Position numbers and translations under genes: made by a program
The notes under the pieces: model-generated
What the model was told of the DNA's origin: nothing
Databases searched by the model: none
Seen by the model: only the letters and a program-made list of their open reading frames with translations
DNA from: Serratia fonticola
Lineage (GTDB): Bacteria > Pseudomonadota > Gammaproteobacteria > Enterobacterales > Enterobacteriaceae
NCBI RefSeq assembly: GCF_001006005.1
Contig: NZ_CP011254.1
Location: forward strand, 3,844,001-3,908,000
Length of the DNA stretch: 64,000 nucleotides
Direction of reading: 5' to 3'
Part shown: in pieces, positions 39,827-54,218 of the stretch
Numbering within the stretch: the first letter of the stretch is position 1
Layout of the letters: every line of letters begins with the position of its first letter

Positions 39827-39869
39827 GCCCTGTATTAAACCAAACGTTTACCAAATACAGGGCTTTTTT
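39827..39869 (+). terminator. Rho-independent terminator of the wzm-wzt unit
   Basis: Perfect 10-bp arms GCCCTGTATT / AATACAGGGC followed by TTTTTT. It separates the unit from the next glycosyltransferase gene. Confidence 0.88.
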
Positions 39870-39975
39870 CTTTTCTTGATGATGAAGGTTTTTAACTACC
39901 TGATTTTAAACTATAATTGATACTGGCTGTTATATGATTTTTTGGATGACACATATTGGATTTTTAGGAGGTAAC

Positions 39976-40032
39976 ATGATGGAGTCGTTATGTGTTCGCC
40001 AGAATACCCACGTACTTAATTTGGTGTTTTAA
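39976..40032 (+). CDS. Short upstream ORF (18 aa) abutting a GTG start
   Basis: MMESLCVRQNTHVLNLVF, preceded by a near-ideal AGGAGG at 39967-39971 with 5 nt to the ATG. Its TAA stop is immediately followed by the GTG start of the next gene, in the same frame. The downstream gene has no ribosome site of its own, so translation is probably coupled through this ORF. Not a known peptide. Confidence 0.5.
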   Translation: MMESLCVRQNTHVLNLVF

Positions 40033-40881
40033 GTGAAAATAATTGCATCTCTTGTGTTGTATCGACATGAGTATCAATCTGTAAGCAGAACCTTGACTTC
40101 CTTGTTAGAGGAGGATAGTGTTTCAAAGCTGGTTATTGTAGATAATGGCGCGCATTGCCACTGGTTGCTAGAACTGGATAATCCCAAAATTGAAGTTATT
40201 CGTGTTGAGGAGAATGCAGGCTTCGGTGCTGGTCATAATCAGGTGTTTTCTCGCTTCCAAGAGCATTCAGGCCATTTTTTAATTTGTAATCCAGATATTG
40301 ATTTTAAAAAAGGTGAAGTGGATAAGCTATATCAGTTTTGCTTACAAGGTAATATTGACTTGGCTGTTCCCAAAATTGTTTACCCTGACGGGCGCTTACA
40401 ACATGCGTGTAAAACATTGCCATCACCTTATCAATTGTTTATGCGGAGATTTATCTCTCAATTTACAAGTTCGCTAAATCAAGACTACGAACTCCATGCT
40501 GCGGATTATAGTAAAGCATTCTTTGCACCTTCGCTTTCTGGTTGTTTTATGTTGGTGAGTAATAAGGCTATTCGTGACGTTGGTTATTTTGATACGCGCT
40601 TCTTTCTCTATCTTGAAGATGTTGATTTATCAAGAAGAATTTGCGAAGGCCATAAGGTAAGCTATTGCCCTGACTCGGTTGTTGTTCACGAGTCGCAGCG
40701 GCGTTCTTACAGAGATAAGCGTTTTTTGGCTTACCATATTATTTCTGCCGTGAAATACTTCAATAAATGGGGATGGTTCTTCGATCAACAAAGAACAGAT
40801 TTAAACAATCGTTGTTTAAGTAAACTCCCTAGAGCTGAAAATAACATGCCGCAATTTACTCGTGTTGAGGATGATAAATAA
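40033..40881 (+). CDS. Rhamnosyltransferase-like GT2 (WbbL family)
   Basis: 282-aa GT2. Motifs IIASLVLYRHE, VIVDNGAH, VEENAGFGAGHNQVF (donor loop), the catalytic ICNPDIDF, and GCFMLVSNKAIRDVGYFDTRFFLYLEDVDLSRRI place it with WbbL/WbbL-like rhamnosyltransferases. Start GTG 40033; the N-terminus KIIASLVLY is where the family begins. It lies after a terminator and so is its own transcription unit, together with the broken acyltransferase behind it. Linkage unknown. Confidence 0.85.
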   Translation: MKIIASLVLYRHEYQSVSRTLTSLLEEDSVSKLVIVDNGAHCHWLLELDNPKIEVIRVEENAGFGAGHNQVFSRFQEHSGHFLICNPDIDFKKGEVDKLYQFCLQGNIDLAVPKIVYPDGRLQHACKTLPSPYQLFMRRFISQFTSSLNQDYELHAADYSKAFFAPSLSGCFMLVSNKAIRDVGYFDTRFFLYLEDVDLSRRICEGHKVSYCPDSVVVHESQRRSYRDKRFLAYHIISAVKYFNKWGWFFDQQRTDLNNRCLSKLPRAENNMPQFTRVEDDK

Positions 40882-40980
40882 AGTAACTCGGTATTGGTAG
40901 GCGTTTTCTTACTACAGATGTAATCGATCAAAATAGTATGTCGTTCCTTGTTGGCTCTCTTATTAAAAGTAATAATAAAA

Positions 40981-41557
40981 ATGTCTGTGGCCAAAGCCGA
41001 AAAGATAAATGTCAAATATCACTTTGACTCTATAGATATTTTAAGAGGTTTCGCTGCAATATCTGTCGTTGTTTACCATGTGATCGAGCACTTCAATTGG
41101 TCATCATTTCCTATCAGCGGACCTCTTCTTTGGTTCCGATTTGTTTGGATGGGCGTTGACATGTTTTTTGTGATTTCGGGTTTTGTTATTGCTATGTCTG
41201 TTTTTAAACAGCTGGAGAACAATGGGAAAGAAAAATTCATATCGTCCTTTATGAAAAGGCGATTGCGTACTGGAACTATCCATGGATGGTGGTATTTTTC
41301 CGAACGTTGTTGGCATCAGCATTCGGCATGATAATTCTGTCTCTGTGTTCTCTTAAAGTAACACCGATTCTTAAGAGAGTTTTATATCCTCTTTACTATT
41401 GCGGCACTATCTCTTATGGCATCTACCCATTCTGCTATCAGTCAAAAAACTTGATTGGCTATCCCATGGGCAGTCGCTCACGCTAGTTTTAGCCTTAACA
41501 TTAGTGATGGCTTCGCTTTCATGGCACGTCTTTGAAAAACACTTTATGAAAAAGTAG
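40981..41557 (+). pseudogene. Acyltransferase 3 family pseudogene
   Basis: Remnant of a membrane O-acetyltransferase of the OafA type. The first 97 codons read HFDSIDILRGFAAISVVVYHV and WMGVDMFFVISGFVIAM, the conserved N-terminus with the catalytic-region His. After FMKRRL the central part of the family (usually 350-400 aa) is missing. C-terminal pieces then follow in other frames: ILKRVLYPLYYCGTISYGIYPFCYQ, and after another shift LSWHVFEKHFMKK with a stop at 41557. It would have O-acetylated the polysaccharide; it cannot now make a functional protein. Confidence 0.85.
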
Positions 41558-41746
41558 TGACTAACCAAGCGTCCAGTAGATGAGAACTTGAAGTCAATCG
41601 CCCAAGTATACTCTTTATGCAATTATGTGACCTATCGCACCAATCACTACCCAGCGAACACAATCCTGAGTTAACATGTTGGCCACATCAAAAACCTGTT
41701 GGCCAAGAGCCGTGATACAGGTGTCATCCTCAGACAGGAGTTCCTA
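41558..41746. other. Intergenic region before gnd
   Basis: 189 nt. Should hold the gnd promoter. It contains the short repeat TGTTGGCCA twice (41679-41687, 41698-41706) and a good ribosome site CAGGAG before gnd. Confidence 0.4.
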
Positions 41747-43153
41747 ATGTCCAAACAGCAAATCGGCGTTGTCGGCATGGCGGTGATGGGCCGCAATCTG
41801 GCTTTGAACATCGAAAGCCGTGGCTACACCGTTTCTATCTTTAACCGTTCAGGCGACAAGACTGACGAAGTTATCGCAGAGAACCCGGGCAAAAACCTGG
41901 TGCCGCACTATACCGTCGAAGAGTTTGTTGCATCGCTGGAAACACCGCGCCGCATTTTGCTGATGGTAAAAGCGGGCGAAGCTACGGACAAGACCATTGC
42001 CTCGCTGACTCCGCACCTGGATAAAGGCGATATCCTGATAGACGGTGGTAACACCTACTATCAGGACACTATCCGTCGTAACCGCGAGCTGTCTGCTCAG
42101 GGCTTCAACTTTATTGGCACCGGCGTTTCCGGTGGCGAAGAAGGGGCGCTGAAAGGGCCTTCAATCATGCCTGGTGGCCAGAAAGAAGCTTACGAGCTGG
42201 TGGCACCCATCCTGAAGAAAATCGCTGCTGTGGCCGAAGGTGAGCCATGCGTGGCCTATATCGGTGCCGACGGTGCTGGCCACTACGTGAAGATGGTGCA
42301 CAACGGTATCGAATATGGCGACATGCAGCTGATCGCAGAAGCCTACTCCTTGCTGAAGCAGGCGCTGAATCTGAACAACGAGCAGCTGGCTGAAACCTTC
42401 GCCGAGTGGAACAAGGGCGAACTGAACAGCTACCTGATCGACATCACCAAAGACATCTTCACCAAGAAAGACGAAGAGGGTAAATACCTGGTTGATGTGA
42501 TCTTGGATGAAGCGGCCAACAAAGGCACCGGCAAATGGACCAGCCAGAGCTCTCTGGATCTGGGCGAGCCACTGTCATTGATCACCGAGTCGGTGTTTGC
42601 GCGTTACTTGTCTTCTCTGAAAGACCAGCGCGTAGCGGCTTCTAAAGTCCTGACCGGCCCGAAGGTTGCAGCCTTCAGCGGCGAGAAAGCCGAGTTTGTC
42701 GAGAAAGTTCGTCGCGCTCTGTACCTGGGTAAAATCGTTTCTTATGCACAGGGCTTCTCTCAGTTGAAAGCGGCCTCCAAGGAAAACAACTGGGATCTGA
42801 ACTACGGCGAAATTGCCAAGATCTTCCGTGCCGGCTGCATCATCCGCGCTCAGTTCCTGCAGAAGATCACCGATGCCTACGTTGAGAATGCCGACATCGC
42901 CAACCTGCTGCTGGCACCTTACTTCAAGCAAATCGCCGATGAGTATCAGCAGGCGCTGCGTGACGTGGTTTCCTATGCGGTGCAGAACGGCATCCCAACG
43001 CCAACCTTCTCTGCGGCCATCGCGTACTACGACAGCTACCGTTCTGCTGTACTGCCTGCCAACCTGATCCAGGCGCAGCGTGACTACTTCGGTGCTCACA
43101 CTTATAAGCGTACCGACAAAGAAGGCGTATTCCATACCGAATGGATGGAATAA
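41747..43153 (+). CDS. gnd: 6-phosphogluconate dehydrogenase, decarboxylating
   Basis: Pentose-phosphate enzyme turning 6-phosphogluconate into ribulose-5-phosphate, CO2 and NADPH. 468 aa: [18 protein letters not shown] nucleotide motif, [10 protein letters not shown], the catalytic [21 protein letters not shown], and the substrate block [16 protein letters not shown]. The start at 41747 (MSKQQIGVV) follows CAGGAG; the in-frame codon at 41699 is not used. gnd is the classical right boundary of enterobacterial polysaccharide loci and sits before his as in E. coli. Confidence 0.97.
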   Translation: MSKQQIGVVGMAVMGRNLALNIESRGYTVSIFNRSGDKTDEVIAENPGKNLVPHYTVEEFVASLETPRRILLMVKAGEATDKTIASLTPHLDKGDILIDGGNTYYQDTIRRNRELSAQGFNFIGTGVSGGEEGALKGPSIMPGGQKEAYELVAPILKKIAAVAEGEPCVAYIGADGAGHYVKMVHNGIEYGDMQLIAEAYSLLKQALNLNNEQLAETFAEWNKGELNSYLIDITKDIFTKKDEEGKYLVDVILDEAANKGTGKWTSQSSLDLGEPLSLITESVFARYLSSLKDQRVAASKVLTGPKVAAFSGEKAEFVEKVRRALYLGKIVSYAQGFSQLKAASKENNWDLNYGEIAKIFRAGCIIRAQFLQKITDAYVENADIANLLLAPYFKQIADEYQQALRDVVSYAVQNGIPTPTFSAAIAYYDSYRSAVLPANLIQAQRDYFGAHTYKRTDKEGVFHTEWME

Positions 43154-43172
43154 TCCCGCACGTTGAACGATA

Positions 43173-43209
43173 AAAAAAGCCGCCGAGGTTAACGCCCGGC
43201 GGCTTTTTT
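43173..43209. terminator. Bidirectional terminator between gnd and hisI
   Basis: Arms GCCGCCG / CGGCGGC, with AAAAAA before and TTTTTT after, so it can end both gnd and the convergent his operon. Confidence 0.9.
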
Positions 43210-43227
43210 ATTTCCTGCAAAACAGGA

Positions 43228-43838
43228 TTATTTCTTCTCGTGCCGTTCGCGCAGGCGGCCAATCACCTTGCTCAAATCCAGCTCCTGATCCTGCAACAGC
43301 ACCAGCAGGTGGTAAATCAGGTCGGAAGCTTCGTTGGTCAGCTCTTCGCGATCGTTCACCGTGGCGGCCAGGGCGGTTTCTACGCCTTCCTCGCCCACCT
43401 TCTGTGCAATACGCTTGGTACCGCTGGCATACAGCTTGGCTGTGTAAGAGCTATCCGGGCTGGCGGTTTTACGCGAAGCCAACAATTGCTCAAGCTGGTA
43501 CAGGAAGCCCCAGTCGCTACTTGCCGGATGGAAGCAACTGTCGTTGCCCAAATGGCAGGTTGGGCCGATCGGGTTGGCCAGGATCAGCAGGGTATCGTTA
43601 TCGCAGTCTGGCGTAATGCTGACCACGTTAAGGAAGTTGCCTGAGCTTTCGCCTTTGGTCCACAGGCGCTGCTTGGTGCGTGAGAAGAACGTCACCTTGC
43701 CAGTTTGCTCGGTCACGTCCAGCGCGGCTTGATCCATATAGCCCAGCATTAATACTTCGCCGGAAACGGCATGTTGTACGATTGCCGGCATCAGGTTGTC
43801 GGTTTTTGCCCAATCCAGCTTAGCTTTCTGTTGTTCTG

Positions 43839-43845
<7 letters not shown>
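43228..43845 (-). CDS. hisI: Phosphoribosyl-AMP cyclohydrolase / phosphoribosyl-ATP pyrophosphatase
   Basis: Bifunctional HisIE, catalysing the second and third steps of histidine synthesis. 205 aa: HisI half with [31 protein letters not shown] and the zinc-site cysteines ([19 protein letters not shown]); HisE half with [29 protein letters not shown] and [10 protein letters not shown]. Last gene of the his operon, overlapping hisF by 7 nt. Confidence 0.97.
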
Positions 43846-45929
<2,084 letters not shown>

Positions 45930-45930
<1 letters not shown>

Positions 45931-46997
45931 CACAGCACTCCTTTCGAGCTAGGCAGCGTATTACCCTCAACGCGGATCGCCTGGCGCAGCGTGCGGCCAA
46001 ACACCTTGAACAGGCTTTCGACGCGGTGATGGTCGTTTTTGCCTTTGGTGCGCAGGTGCAGGGTGCAGCCCATGGTGTAAGACAGCGAGCGGAAGAAGTG
46101 CTCGATCATCTCGGTGCTGAGATCGCCTACGCGTTGGTAGTTGAACTCGGCTTTATATTCCAGGTGCGGGCGGCCGGAGATATCCAGTGCGCAACGGGCC
46201 AGGCATTCATCCATCGGCAACACGAAGCCGAAGCGTGCGATGCCGCGTTTGTCACCTAGGGCTTTACTCAAAGCTTCGCCCAGCGCCAATCCGGTGTCTT
46301 CTACCGTGTGGTGATCGTCGATGTACAGATCGCCGTTCACCTGAATATCCATCCGGAAGCCGCCGTGGGTGGCAATCTGATCCAGCATGTGGTCGAAGAA
46401 GCCGACGCCGGTTTTGATCTTGCTGCCGCCTTCACGATCCAACCAGACCTTAACGTCAATCTGCGTCTCTTTGGTCACGCGGTTAACGTGCGCATAGCGA
46501 TCGCGTTTGGTCAGTTGTTGGGTGATGGCCTGCCAGCCCAGCGCCTGGCGCTGATACAGCAGCCCCTGAATACCCATATTGGCTGCCAGTTGGATGTCGG
46601 TTTGACGATCGCCAATCACATAGCTGTTGGCCACGTCTATTACGCCCGGCTCCAGATAGCCTTTGACCATGGCGACCTTCGGTTTACGACATTCGCAATG
46701 GTCTTCCGGCTTGTGCGGGCAGATCAGGATATCGTCGAATTTGACGCCCTGTGAGCTTAGGATCTGCATCATCAGGTTGTGCGGTGGATCGAAGGTTTCC
46801 TGCGGGAAGCTGGCGGTGCCGAGGCCGTCCTGATTGGTGATCATCACCAGGGTGAAACCAGCTTGCTGCAAGGCCAGCAGGGCAGGGATCACCTCCGGCT
46901 CCAGCGCCAGTTTATCCAGGCGGTCGACCTGGAAATCTTCAGGGGGTTCAGCAATCAGCGTGCCGTCACGGTCAATAAAGAGATATTTTTGGCTCAC
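45930..46997 (-). CDS. hisB: Histidinol-phosphatase / imidazoleglycerol-phosphate dehydratase
   Basis: Bifunctional enzyme of gamma-proteobacteria. 355 aa: N-terminal HAD phosphatase with [22 protein letters not shown] and zinc cysteines [16 protein letters not shown]-terminal IGPD domain with [30 protein letters not shown] and [14 protein letters not shown]. Usual length. Confidence 0.97.
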
Positions 46998-47005
46998 GTT
47001 GGCTC

Positions 47006-49374
<2,369 letters not shown>

Positions 49375-49378
49375 GGCG

Positions 49379-50278
49379 TTACTCCATCATCTTCTCAATT
49401 GGCAGCACCAGAATGGAGCTGGCACCCAGGGCCTTCAGTTTTTCCATGGTTTCCCAGAACAGAGTCTCACTGCTGACCATGTGCATGGCTACGCGGTTCT
49501 GAGAGCCTGCCAGTGGCAGAATGGTAGGGCGTTCGGCACCCGGCAGCAGCGCGACGATTTCGTCCAGGCGTTCGCTTGGCGCGTGCAGCATGATGTATTT
49601 GGATTCGCGCGCCTGGATCACGCCTTGGATGCGGGTCATCAGGCGGTCGATCAGCTGTTGTTTGGCTTCCGGCATTTCACCGTCACGCTGGATCAGGCAG
49701 GCTTTCGAGCGGTAAATCACTTCCACTTCACGCAGGCCGTTGGCTTCCAGGGTTGCGCCGGTAGACACCAGGTCACAGATAGCGTCTGCCAAGCCTGCGC
49801 GCGGAGCCACTTCCACCGAGCCGTTCAGCAGGCAAGATTTAAAACGAACGCCTTGTTTATCGAGGTATTGCTTGAGCAGGTGCGGGTAAGAGGTTGCGAT
49901 GCGGGAGTCTTGCAGGCTTTGCGGGCCGGAGTATTCGCTATCCAGCGAGGTGGCCAGCGACAGGCGGCAACCCCCAAAGTCCAGGCGGCGCAGCGTGAAG
50001 TAACGCGGGTCTTCGCCCTGAGCACGGCGGTTGAGCAGTTCCTCTTCCAGCACGTTCTCACCGATGATGCCCAGATCCACCACGCCATCCATCACCAGGC
50101 CAGGGATATCGTCATCACGTACGCGCAGGATATCGATCGGCATATTCTCGGCGAAGGCAATCAGGCGTTGTTGCTGCAGGTTGATCTTGATGCCACAGCG
50201 GGCCAGCAATTCCTGAGACTCTTCACTCAGGCGGCCTGATTTCTGCATGGCGATACGTAAACGTGTTTTGTCCAACAT
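49379..50278 (-). CDS. hisG: ATP phosphoribosyltransferase
   Basis: First and feedback-controlled step of histidine synthesis. 299 aa of the long, self-regulated form: [68 protein letters not shown], and a C-terminal regulatory ACT-like domain. First structural gene after the attenuator. Confidence 0.97.
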   Translation of the reverse strand: MLDKTRLRIAMQKSGRLSEESQELLARCGIKINLQQQRLIAFAENMPIDILRVRDDDIPGLVMDGVVDLGIIGENVLEEELLNRRAQGEDPRYFTLRRLDFGGCRLSLATSLDSEYSGPQSLQDSRIATSYPHLLKQYLDKQGVRFKSCLLNGSVEVAPRAGLADAICDLVSTGATLEANGLREVEVIYRSKACLIQRDGEMPEAKQQLIDRLMTRIQGVIQARESKYIMLHAPSERLDEIVALLPGAERPTILPLAGSQNRVAMHMVSSETLFWETMEKLKALGASSILVLPIEKMME

Positions 50279-50348
50279 GGTAACCTCTGTTTAATCTGTA
50301 ATTTTATGAATTTGTTATTAAAATTATATTTTCTGTCTGTCCGGAGCC

Positions 50349-50381
50349 AAAAAAAAACCCTCGGAAGATATCTTCCGAGGG
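50349..50381 (-). terminator. his operon attenuator
   Basis: A perfect 24-nt palindrome (arms CCCTCGGAAGAT / ATCTTCCGAGGG) at 50358-50381, followed on the minus strand by nine T (50357-50349). Placed between hisL and hisG it is the classical his attenuator, relieved when ribosomes stall on the leader His codons. Confidence 0.95.
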
Positions 50382-50459
50382 CTCTTTCTTGCGTTTAGTT
50401 CGTTCTACGCGCCACTGGAAGATTCGAGAATCGTCTTCCAGCACACATCGCCTGAAAGA

Positions 50460-50507
50460 CTAGTCAGGATGATGGTGATGATGGTGGTTGAACTGAACGC
50501 GAGTCAT
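50460..50507 (-). CDS. hisL: his operon leader peptide
   Basis: 15-aa peptide MTRVQFNHHHHHHPD with six consecutive His codons; E. coli has seven and a Lys where this has Asn. Stalling on these codons when charged tRNA-His is scarce lets the antiterminator form. AAAGAG upstream serves as the ribosome site. Confidence 0.95.
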   Translation of the reverse strand: MTRVQFNHHHHHHPD

Positions 50508-50789
50508 GTCATTTCTCTTTAAAATTGGGTCAGCCAGTGCTGAGGTGCTAATTAAGCTAAACTATCCGTTGTATAACTTGCAACCCTTTTTTGTGGTTAT
50601 GAATTTAATTTATTGAAAGTGCCTGAGTTATTAGCCGCACGCGGTTTACCCAACGTTAAGGTTAACCGATTGTAACCACCAGCGCGGTGGCGTAGCCTAG
50701 GGGAGTATCTCACTATCGCCTGCGGTGTGGCCGTTGGCCTTCCGCAACGGTGAAGTTGGGCTTGTTAGTCGATTCTTAGGGGCATACTG

Positions 50790-51614
50790 ATGAAAAAAGT
50801 CGCCATTGTGGGTCTGGGTTGGTTAGGGATGCCGCTGGCTTTATCGTTAATGGGCCATGGGTATGAAGTGGTTGGCAGTAAAACTACGCCGGATGGGGTA
50901 GAAGCCGCGCGGATGAGTGGTATCGAATGTTATCGCCTGGAACTGACGCCGGAGCTGATTTGCGAAGCTCACGATCTGGAACAGCTGTTGTACACGGATG
51001 CGTTGGTGATCACTCTGCCAGCCAGCCGCACCGTTGAGGGGAGCGCAAGCTACTTTGATGCCGTACGTATGCTGGTAGACAGCGCGATAGCGTTTGGCGT
51101 GCCGCATATTATCTTTACCAGCTCCACGTCGGTATACGGTGAAACCACCGGCACCGTTCGGGAAGATTCGCCGCTCAAGCCGGTGACGTCGGCTGGCCGA
51201 GTGCTGGAGGAGTTGGAGCTGTGGCTGCATCAATTGCCCAACACGTCGGTGGACGTTTTGCGCTTGGCAGGGCTGGTGGGTGGGGATCGTCATCCAGGGC
51301 GTTTCCTGGCGGGTAAGGTTGACGTCAAGGGCGGTTCACACGGGGTCAATTTGGTACATCAGGATGACGTGATTGCAGCCATTCAACTGCTGCTGAAGCT
51401 GCCGAAGGGCGGGCACACCTATAATCTTTGTGCGCCAGGCCATCCGCTCAAACGTGATTTCTACCCTGCGCTGGCCGAGCAACTGCAGCTGCAACCTCCG
51501 CAGTTTGCGCAAGAAGATGAACAAGAGGGGCGGCTGGTGGACGGTAGCCGTATCTGTAATGAGTTGGGGTTTGAATATCAATACCCAGACCCGAATCGCA
51601 TGCCGATCAGTTAA
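50790..51614 (+). CDS. yeeZ: YeeZ-like NAD-dependent epimerase/dehydratase family protein
   Basis: 274 aa, same length as E. coli YeeZ and in the same place divergent from hisL. The N-terminus KVAIVGLGWLGMPLALSL is a Rossmann motif; IIFTSSTSVYGETTGTV, TSAGRVLEELE and RLAGLVGGDRHPGRFLAGK follow the extended short-chain family, but the usual YxxxK is replaced (TSAGRVLEE), as in the E. coli protein. The substrate is unknown. Confidence 0.92.
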   Translation: MKKVAIVGLGWLGMPLALSLMGHGYEVVGSKTTPDGVEAARMSGIECYRLELTPELICEAHDLEQLLYTDALVITLPASRTVEGSASYFDAVRMLVDSAIAFGVPHIIFTSSTSVYGETTGTVREDSPLKPVTSAGRVLEELELWLHQLPNTSVDVLRLAGLVGGDRHPGRFLAGKVDVKGGSHGVNLVHQDDVIAAIQLLLKLPKGGHTYNLCAPGHPLKRDFYPALAEQLQLQPPQFAQEDEQEGRLVDGSRICNELGFEYQYPDPNRMPIS

Positions 51615-51937
51615 CCAAATCGAACTGTCCCGCTGCCTGCGGGGCAGTACTCCCCTAAAAAAACCTTGCTTCTTTTTAATCTGTCAGTTTGATTATTAAA
51701 CTCGACTAAATTACAGGGAAATTAATTTTACGCATTGATATTGAAAGTAATAATCTAAATCCTTCCTATTCCCTCTCCTGATATACATCATCTATATTTA
51801 TCATTTGTGTGAAATTCGAGTTAACGGAAGTTTGAGTTTCTCTCCGCTATTTTCAAATTGTTGCGATAAGTATTAACATACGCTCGGTTTTTTCTAAAAG
51901 GTACCTATCCTCTCAAGCGTCTAATGGCAGTTTTTAC
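51615..51937. other. Intergenic region yeeZ-pqqU
   Basis: 323 nt. A hairpin at 51624-51648 (arms ACTGTCCCGC / GCGGGGCAGT) follows yeeZ without a T run. The AT-rich remainder should carry the receptor promoter; no good Fur box was seen. Confidence 0.45.
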
Positions 51938-54106
51938 ATGAATTTTCTTAATAAAAAAAATACAGCGATCTCACCTATCGCCATTTCTGCGCTGTTACCT
52001 TGCGCTCTGTGTGTGGCGGTAAACGTACAGGCCAGCGATCGGGCAGTGGACCAATCTTCCATGGTGGTCACGGCCAAGCGCAGCGGTCTTTCAGAATTGA
52101 GTACTCCGGCAGCGGTTAGCGTGCTTAATGGCGATGAACTTCGTCAGGCCAGGCCGCAGATTAATCTCTCCGAAGGGCTGGGCAGCGTGCCGGGGCTGCA
52201 AATTCAAAATCGCCAGAATTATGCGCAAGATTTGCAACTGTCAATCCGTGGGTTTGGCTCGCGCTCAATGTACGGTGTACGCGGCGTGCGCATTTATGTG
52301 GATGGTATTCCTGCCACCATGCCGGATGGTCAAGGGCAAACGTCGAATATCGATCTTAATTCAGTGGATAAGATTGAGGTCTTGCGCGGGCCGTTTTCTG
52401 CTCTGTATGGCAACGCTTCTGGTGGCGTCATCAACGTAGAGACCGAAACCGGCCAACAGCCGGACAAGATTGAAGCGGGTATGTATAGCGGCAGTGACGG
52501 CACCTGGCGCTACGGCATGAAAGCCAGCGGTGCAACCGGCGATGGCACGCACGCAGGTGACGTGAACTACGCCGTCTCCGCGACTCGTTTTACTACCGAA
52601 GGGTTCCGCGACCACAGCGGGGCACGCAAGAACCTGGGTAACGCGCGTTTGGGTGTGCGCATTGATGATGTCAGCACGCTGACGCTGTTGTTTAACTCGG
52701 TGGATATTAATGCCGACGATCCCGGTGGTTTAACCGAAGCCGAATGGCACGACAATCCGCGCCAGGCACCAAGAGCAGGTCAATACAACACGCGTAAAAC
52801 CATTTCGCAAACCCAGGCCGGGTTGCGCTATGAACGCCAGATGAGCGCCAATGACGATCTGAGCATCATGACTTACGCCGGTGAGCGGGAAACCACGCAG
52901 TATCAGTCAATTCCTGTAGCCGTACAGCAGCGTAGTGAACAACATCCCGGCGGAGTGATCTCTCTGGCGCGTCATTACCAGGGCATCGATACTCGCTGGA
53001 CTCATCGCGGTGAAATCGCCACGTTGCCCTTCAGCGTGACGGGGGGGCTCGACTACGAAACCATGACTGAGCAGCGCAAAGGCTATGAGAATTTCACGGT
53101 AGTCAACGGCGTTAGCGAATTAGGGACCAAGGGTAATCTACGGCGGGATGAACGCAACCTGATGTGGAATGTGGATCCCTATCTGCAAACTTCCTGGAAC
53201 CTGACCCAACGTTTGACGCTGGATGCCGGAGTGCGCTTCAGCACCGTCAATTTCGATTCCAACGATCACTATATTACCGGCAGTAATGGTGATGACAGTG
53301 GTGACGCCCGCTATCACCAGTGGTTGCCAGTAGGCTCGCTCAACTATGCGTTGACCAAGGGCTGGAATGTGTACGCTTCCGCCGGGCGTGGCTTTGAAAC
53401 CCCTACCATCAATGAACTCTCTTATCGCCCAGGTGGCGTGGCGGGGCTCAATCTTGGTCTAAAACCTGCTACCAGCGATACCGTTGAACTGGGAAGCAAG
53501 ACCCGTATCGGCAACGGCCTGTTCAGCGCGGCGTTGTTCCAGACGGATACCAAAAACGAAATTGTCGTCGATGAGAGCAGCAACGGGCGCACCAGCTACA
53601 AGAACGCGGGGCAAACCCGTCGCCGTGGGGTGGAGTTAGCGCTGGATCAACAGTTCAGCTACGACTGGCGTCTGCAAATGGCCTGGACGCTGCTGGATGC
53701 CACTTACCGCGATGATGTCTGTGGCGACAGCACCTGTTCTGCCGCAAAGCAGGTGCCAAAGGGCAACCGCCTGCCCGGGATTGCCCGCAATATGGGGTAC
53801 GCCTCGCTGGCCTGGTCGCCGCCGCAAGGTTGGTTCGCCGGTGCTGAAGTGCGCTACATGAGCGATATCCAGACCAACGATCAGAATTCACAGCAGGCAC
53901 CGTCCTACACCGTGGCGGCGCTGAATACCGGATATCGCTACCCGGTAGGGAACTGGCAATTTACCGTTTTTGGCCGGGTGGACAATCTGTTTGATCGCCA
54001 GTACGTCGGCTCGGTGATTGTCAACGAAGGCAATGGCCGCTATTTCGAACCTGCTCCAGGCAGAAACTGGGGTGGGGGCATGAGTGTTGCTTATTCATTT
54101 GAGTAG
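51938..54106 (+). CDS. pqqU: TonB-dependent PQQ receptor PqqU (YncD)
   Basis: Outer-membrane receptor that takes up the cofactor pyrroloquinoline quinone using TonB energy. 722 aa: signal peptide ending VNVQA, TonB-box-like SSMVVTA, plug domain with LSEGLGSVPGLQIQNRQNYA, LSIRGFGSRSMYGVRG and VEVLRGPFSALYGNASGGVINV, then a 22-strand barrel ending in FE. It matches E. coli YncD (PqqU) closely as I recall it, including IYVDGIPATMPDGQGQTSNI and VNEGNGRYFEPAPGRNWG. The neighbouring gene encodes a PQQ enzyme, which supports the role. PQQ synthesis genes are not in the window. Confidence 0.88.
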   Translation: MNFLNKKNTAISPIAISALLPCALCVAVNVQASDRAVDQSSMVVTAKRSGLSELSTPAAVSVLNGDELRQARPQINLSEGLGSVPGLQIQNRQNYAQDLQLSIRGFGSRSMYGVRGVRIYVDGIPATMPDGQGQTSNIDLNSVDKIEVLRGPFSALYGNASGGVINVETETGQQPDKIEAGMYSGSDGTWRYGMKASGATGDGTHAGDVNYAVSATRFTTEGFRDHSGARKNLGNARLGVRIDDVSTLTLLFNSVDINADDPGGLTEAEWHDNPRQAPRAGQYNTRKTISQTQAGLRYERQMSANDDLSIMTYAGERETTQYQSIPVAVQQRSEQHPGGVISLARHYQGIDTRWTHRGEIATLPFSVTGGLDYETMTEQRKGYENFTVVNGVSELGTKGNLRRDERNLMWNVDPYLQTSWNLTQRLTLDAGVRFSTVNFDSNDHYITGSNGDDSGDARYHQWLPVGSLNYALTKGWNVYASAGRGFETPTINELSYRPGGVAGLNLGLKPATSDTVELGSKTRIGNGLFSAALFQTDTKNEIVVDESSNGRTSYKNAGQTRRRGVELALDQQFSYDWRLQMAWTLLDATYRDDVCGDSTCSAAKQVPKGNRLPGIARNMGYASLAWSPPQGWFAGAEVRYMSDIQTNDQNSQQAPSYTVAALNTGYRYPVGNWQFTVFGRVDNLFDRQYVGSVIVNEGNGRYFEPAPGRNWGGGMSVAYSFE

Positions 54107-54218
54107 TAAGCAGTAGTACAGCGGGGAACCTAACCCCCGTTGAGTTGTTATCTTGGGATGGTTATTTATTACACCAGTGAGTGCGCCAAAATTTGCGCGT
54201 TGCTAGCGGTGGGAGAAA

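Larger units (their letters stand above)
50279..50789. other. his leader and divergent his/yeeZ promoter region
   Basis: Contains the attenuator and hisL, then 282 nt (50508-50789) of non-coding DNA that should hold the divergent his and yeeZ promoters. I could not place either promoter with confidence. Confidence 0.6.

Noticed and set aside
51640..51937. Fur box upstream of the TonB-dependent receptor
   Set aside because: No GATAATGATAATCATTATC-like array found; the receptor is also of the PQQ rather than siderophore type.
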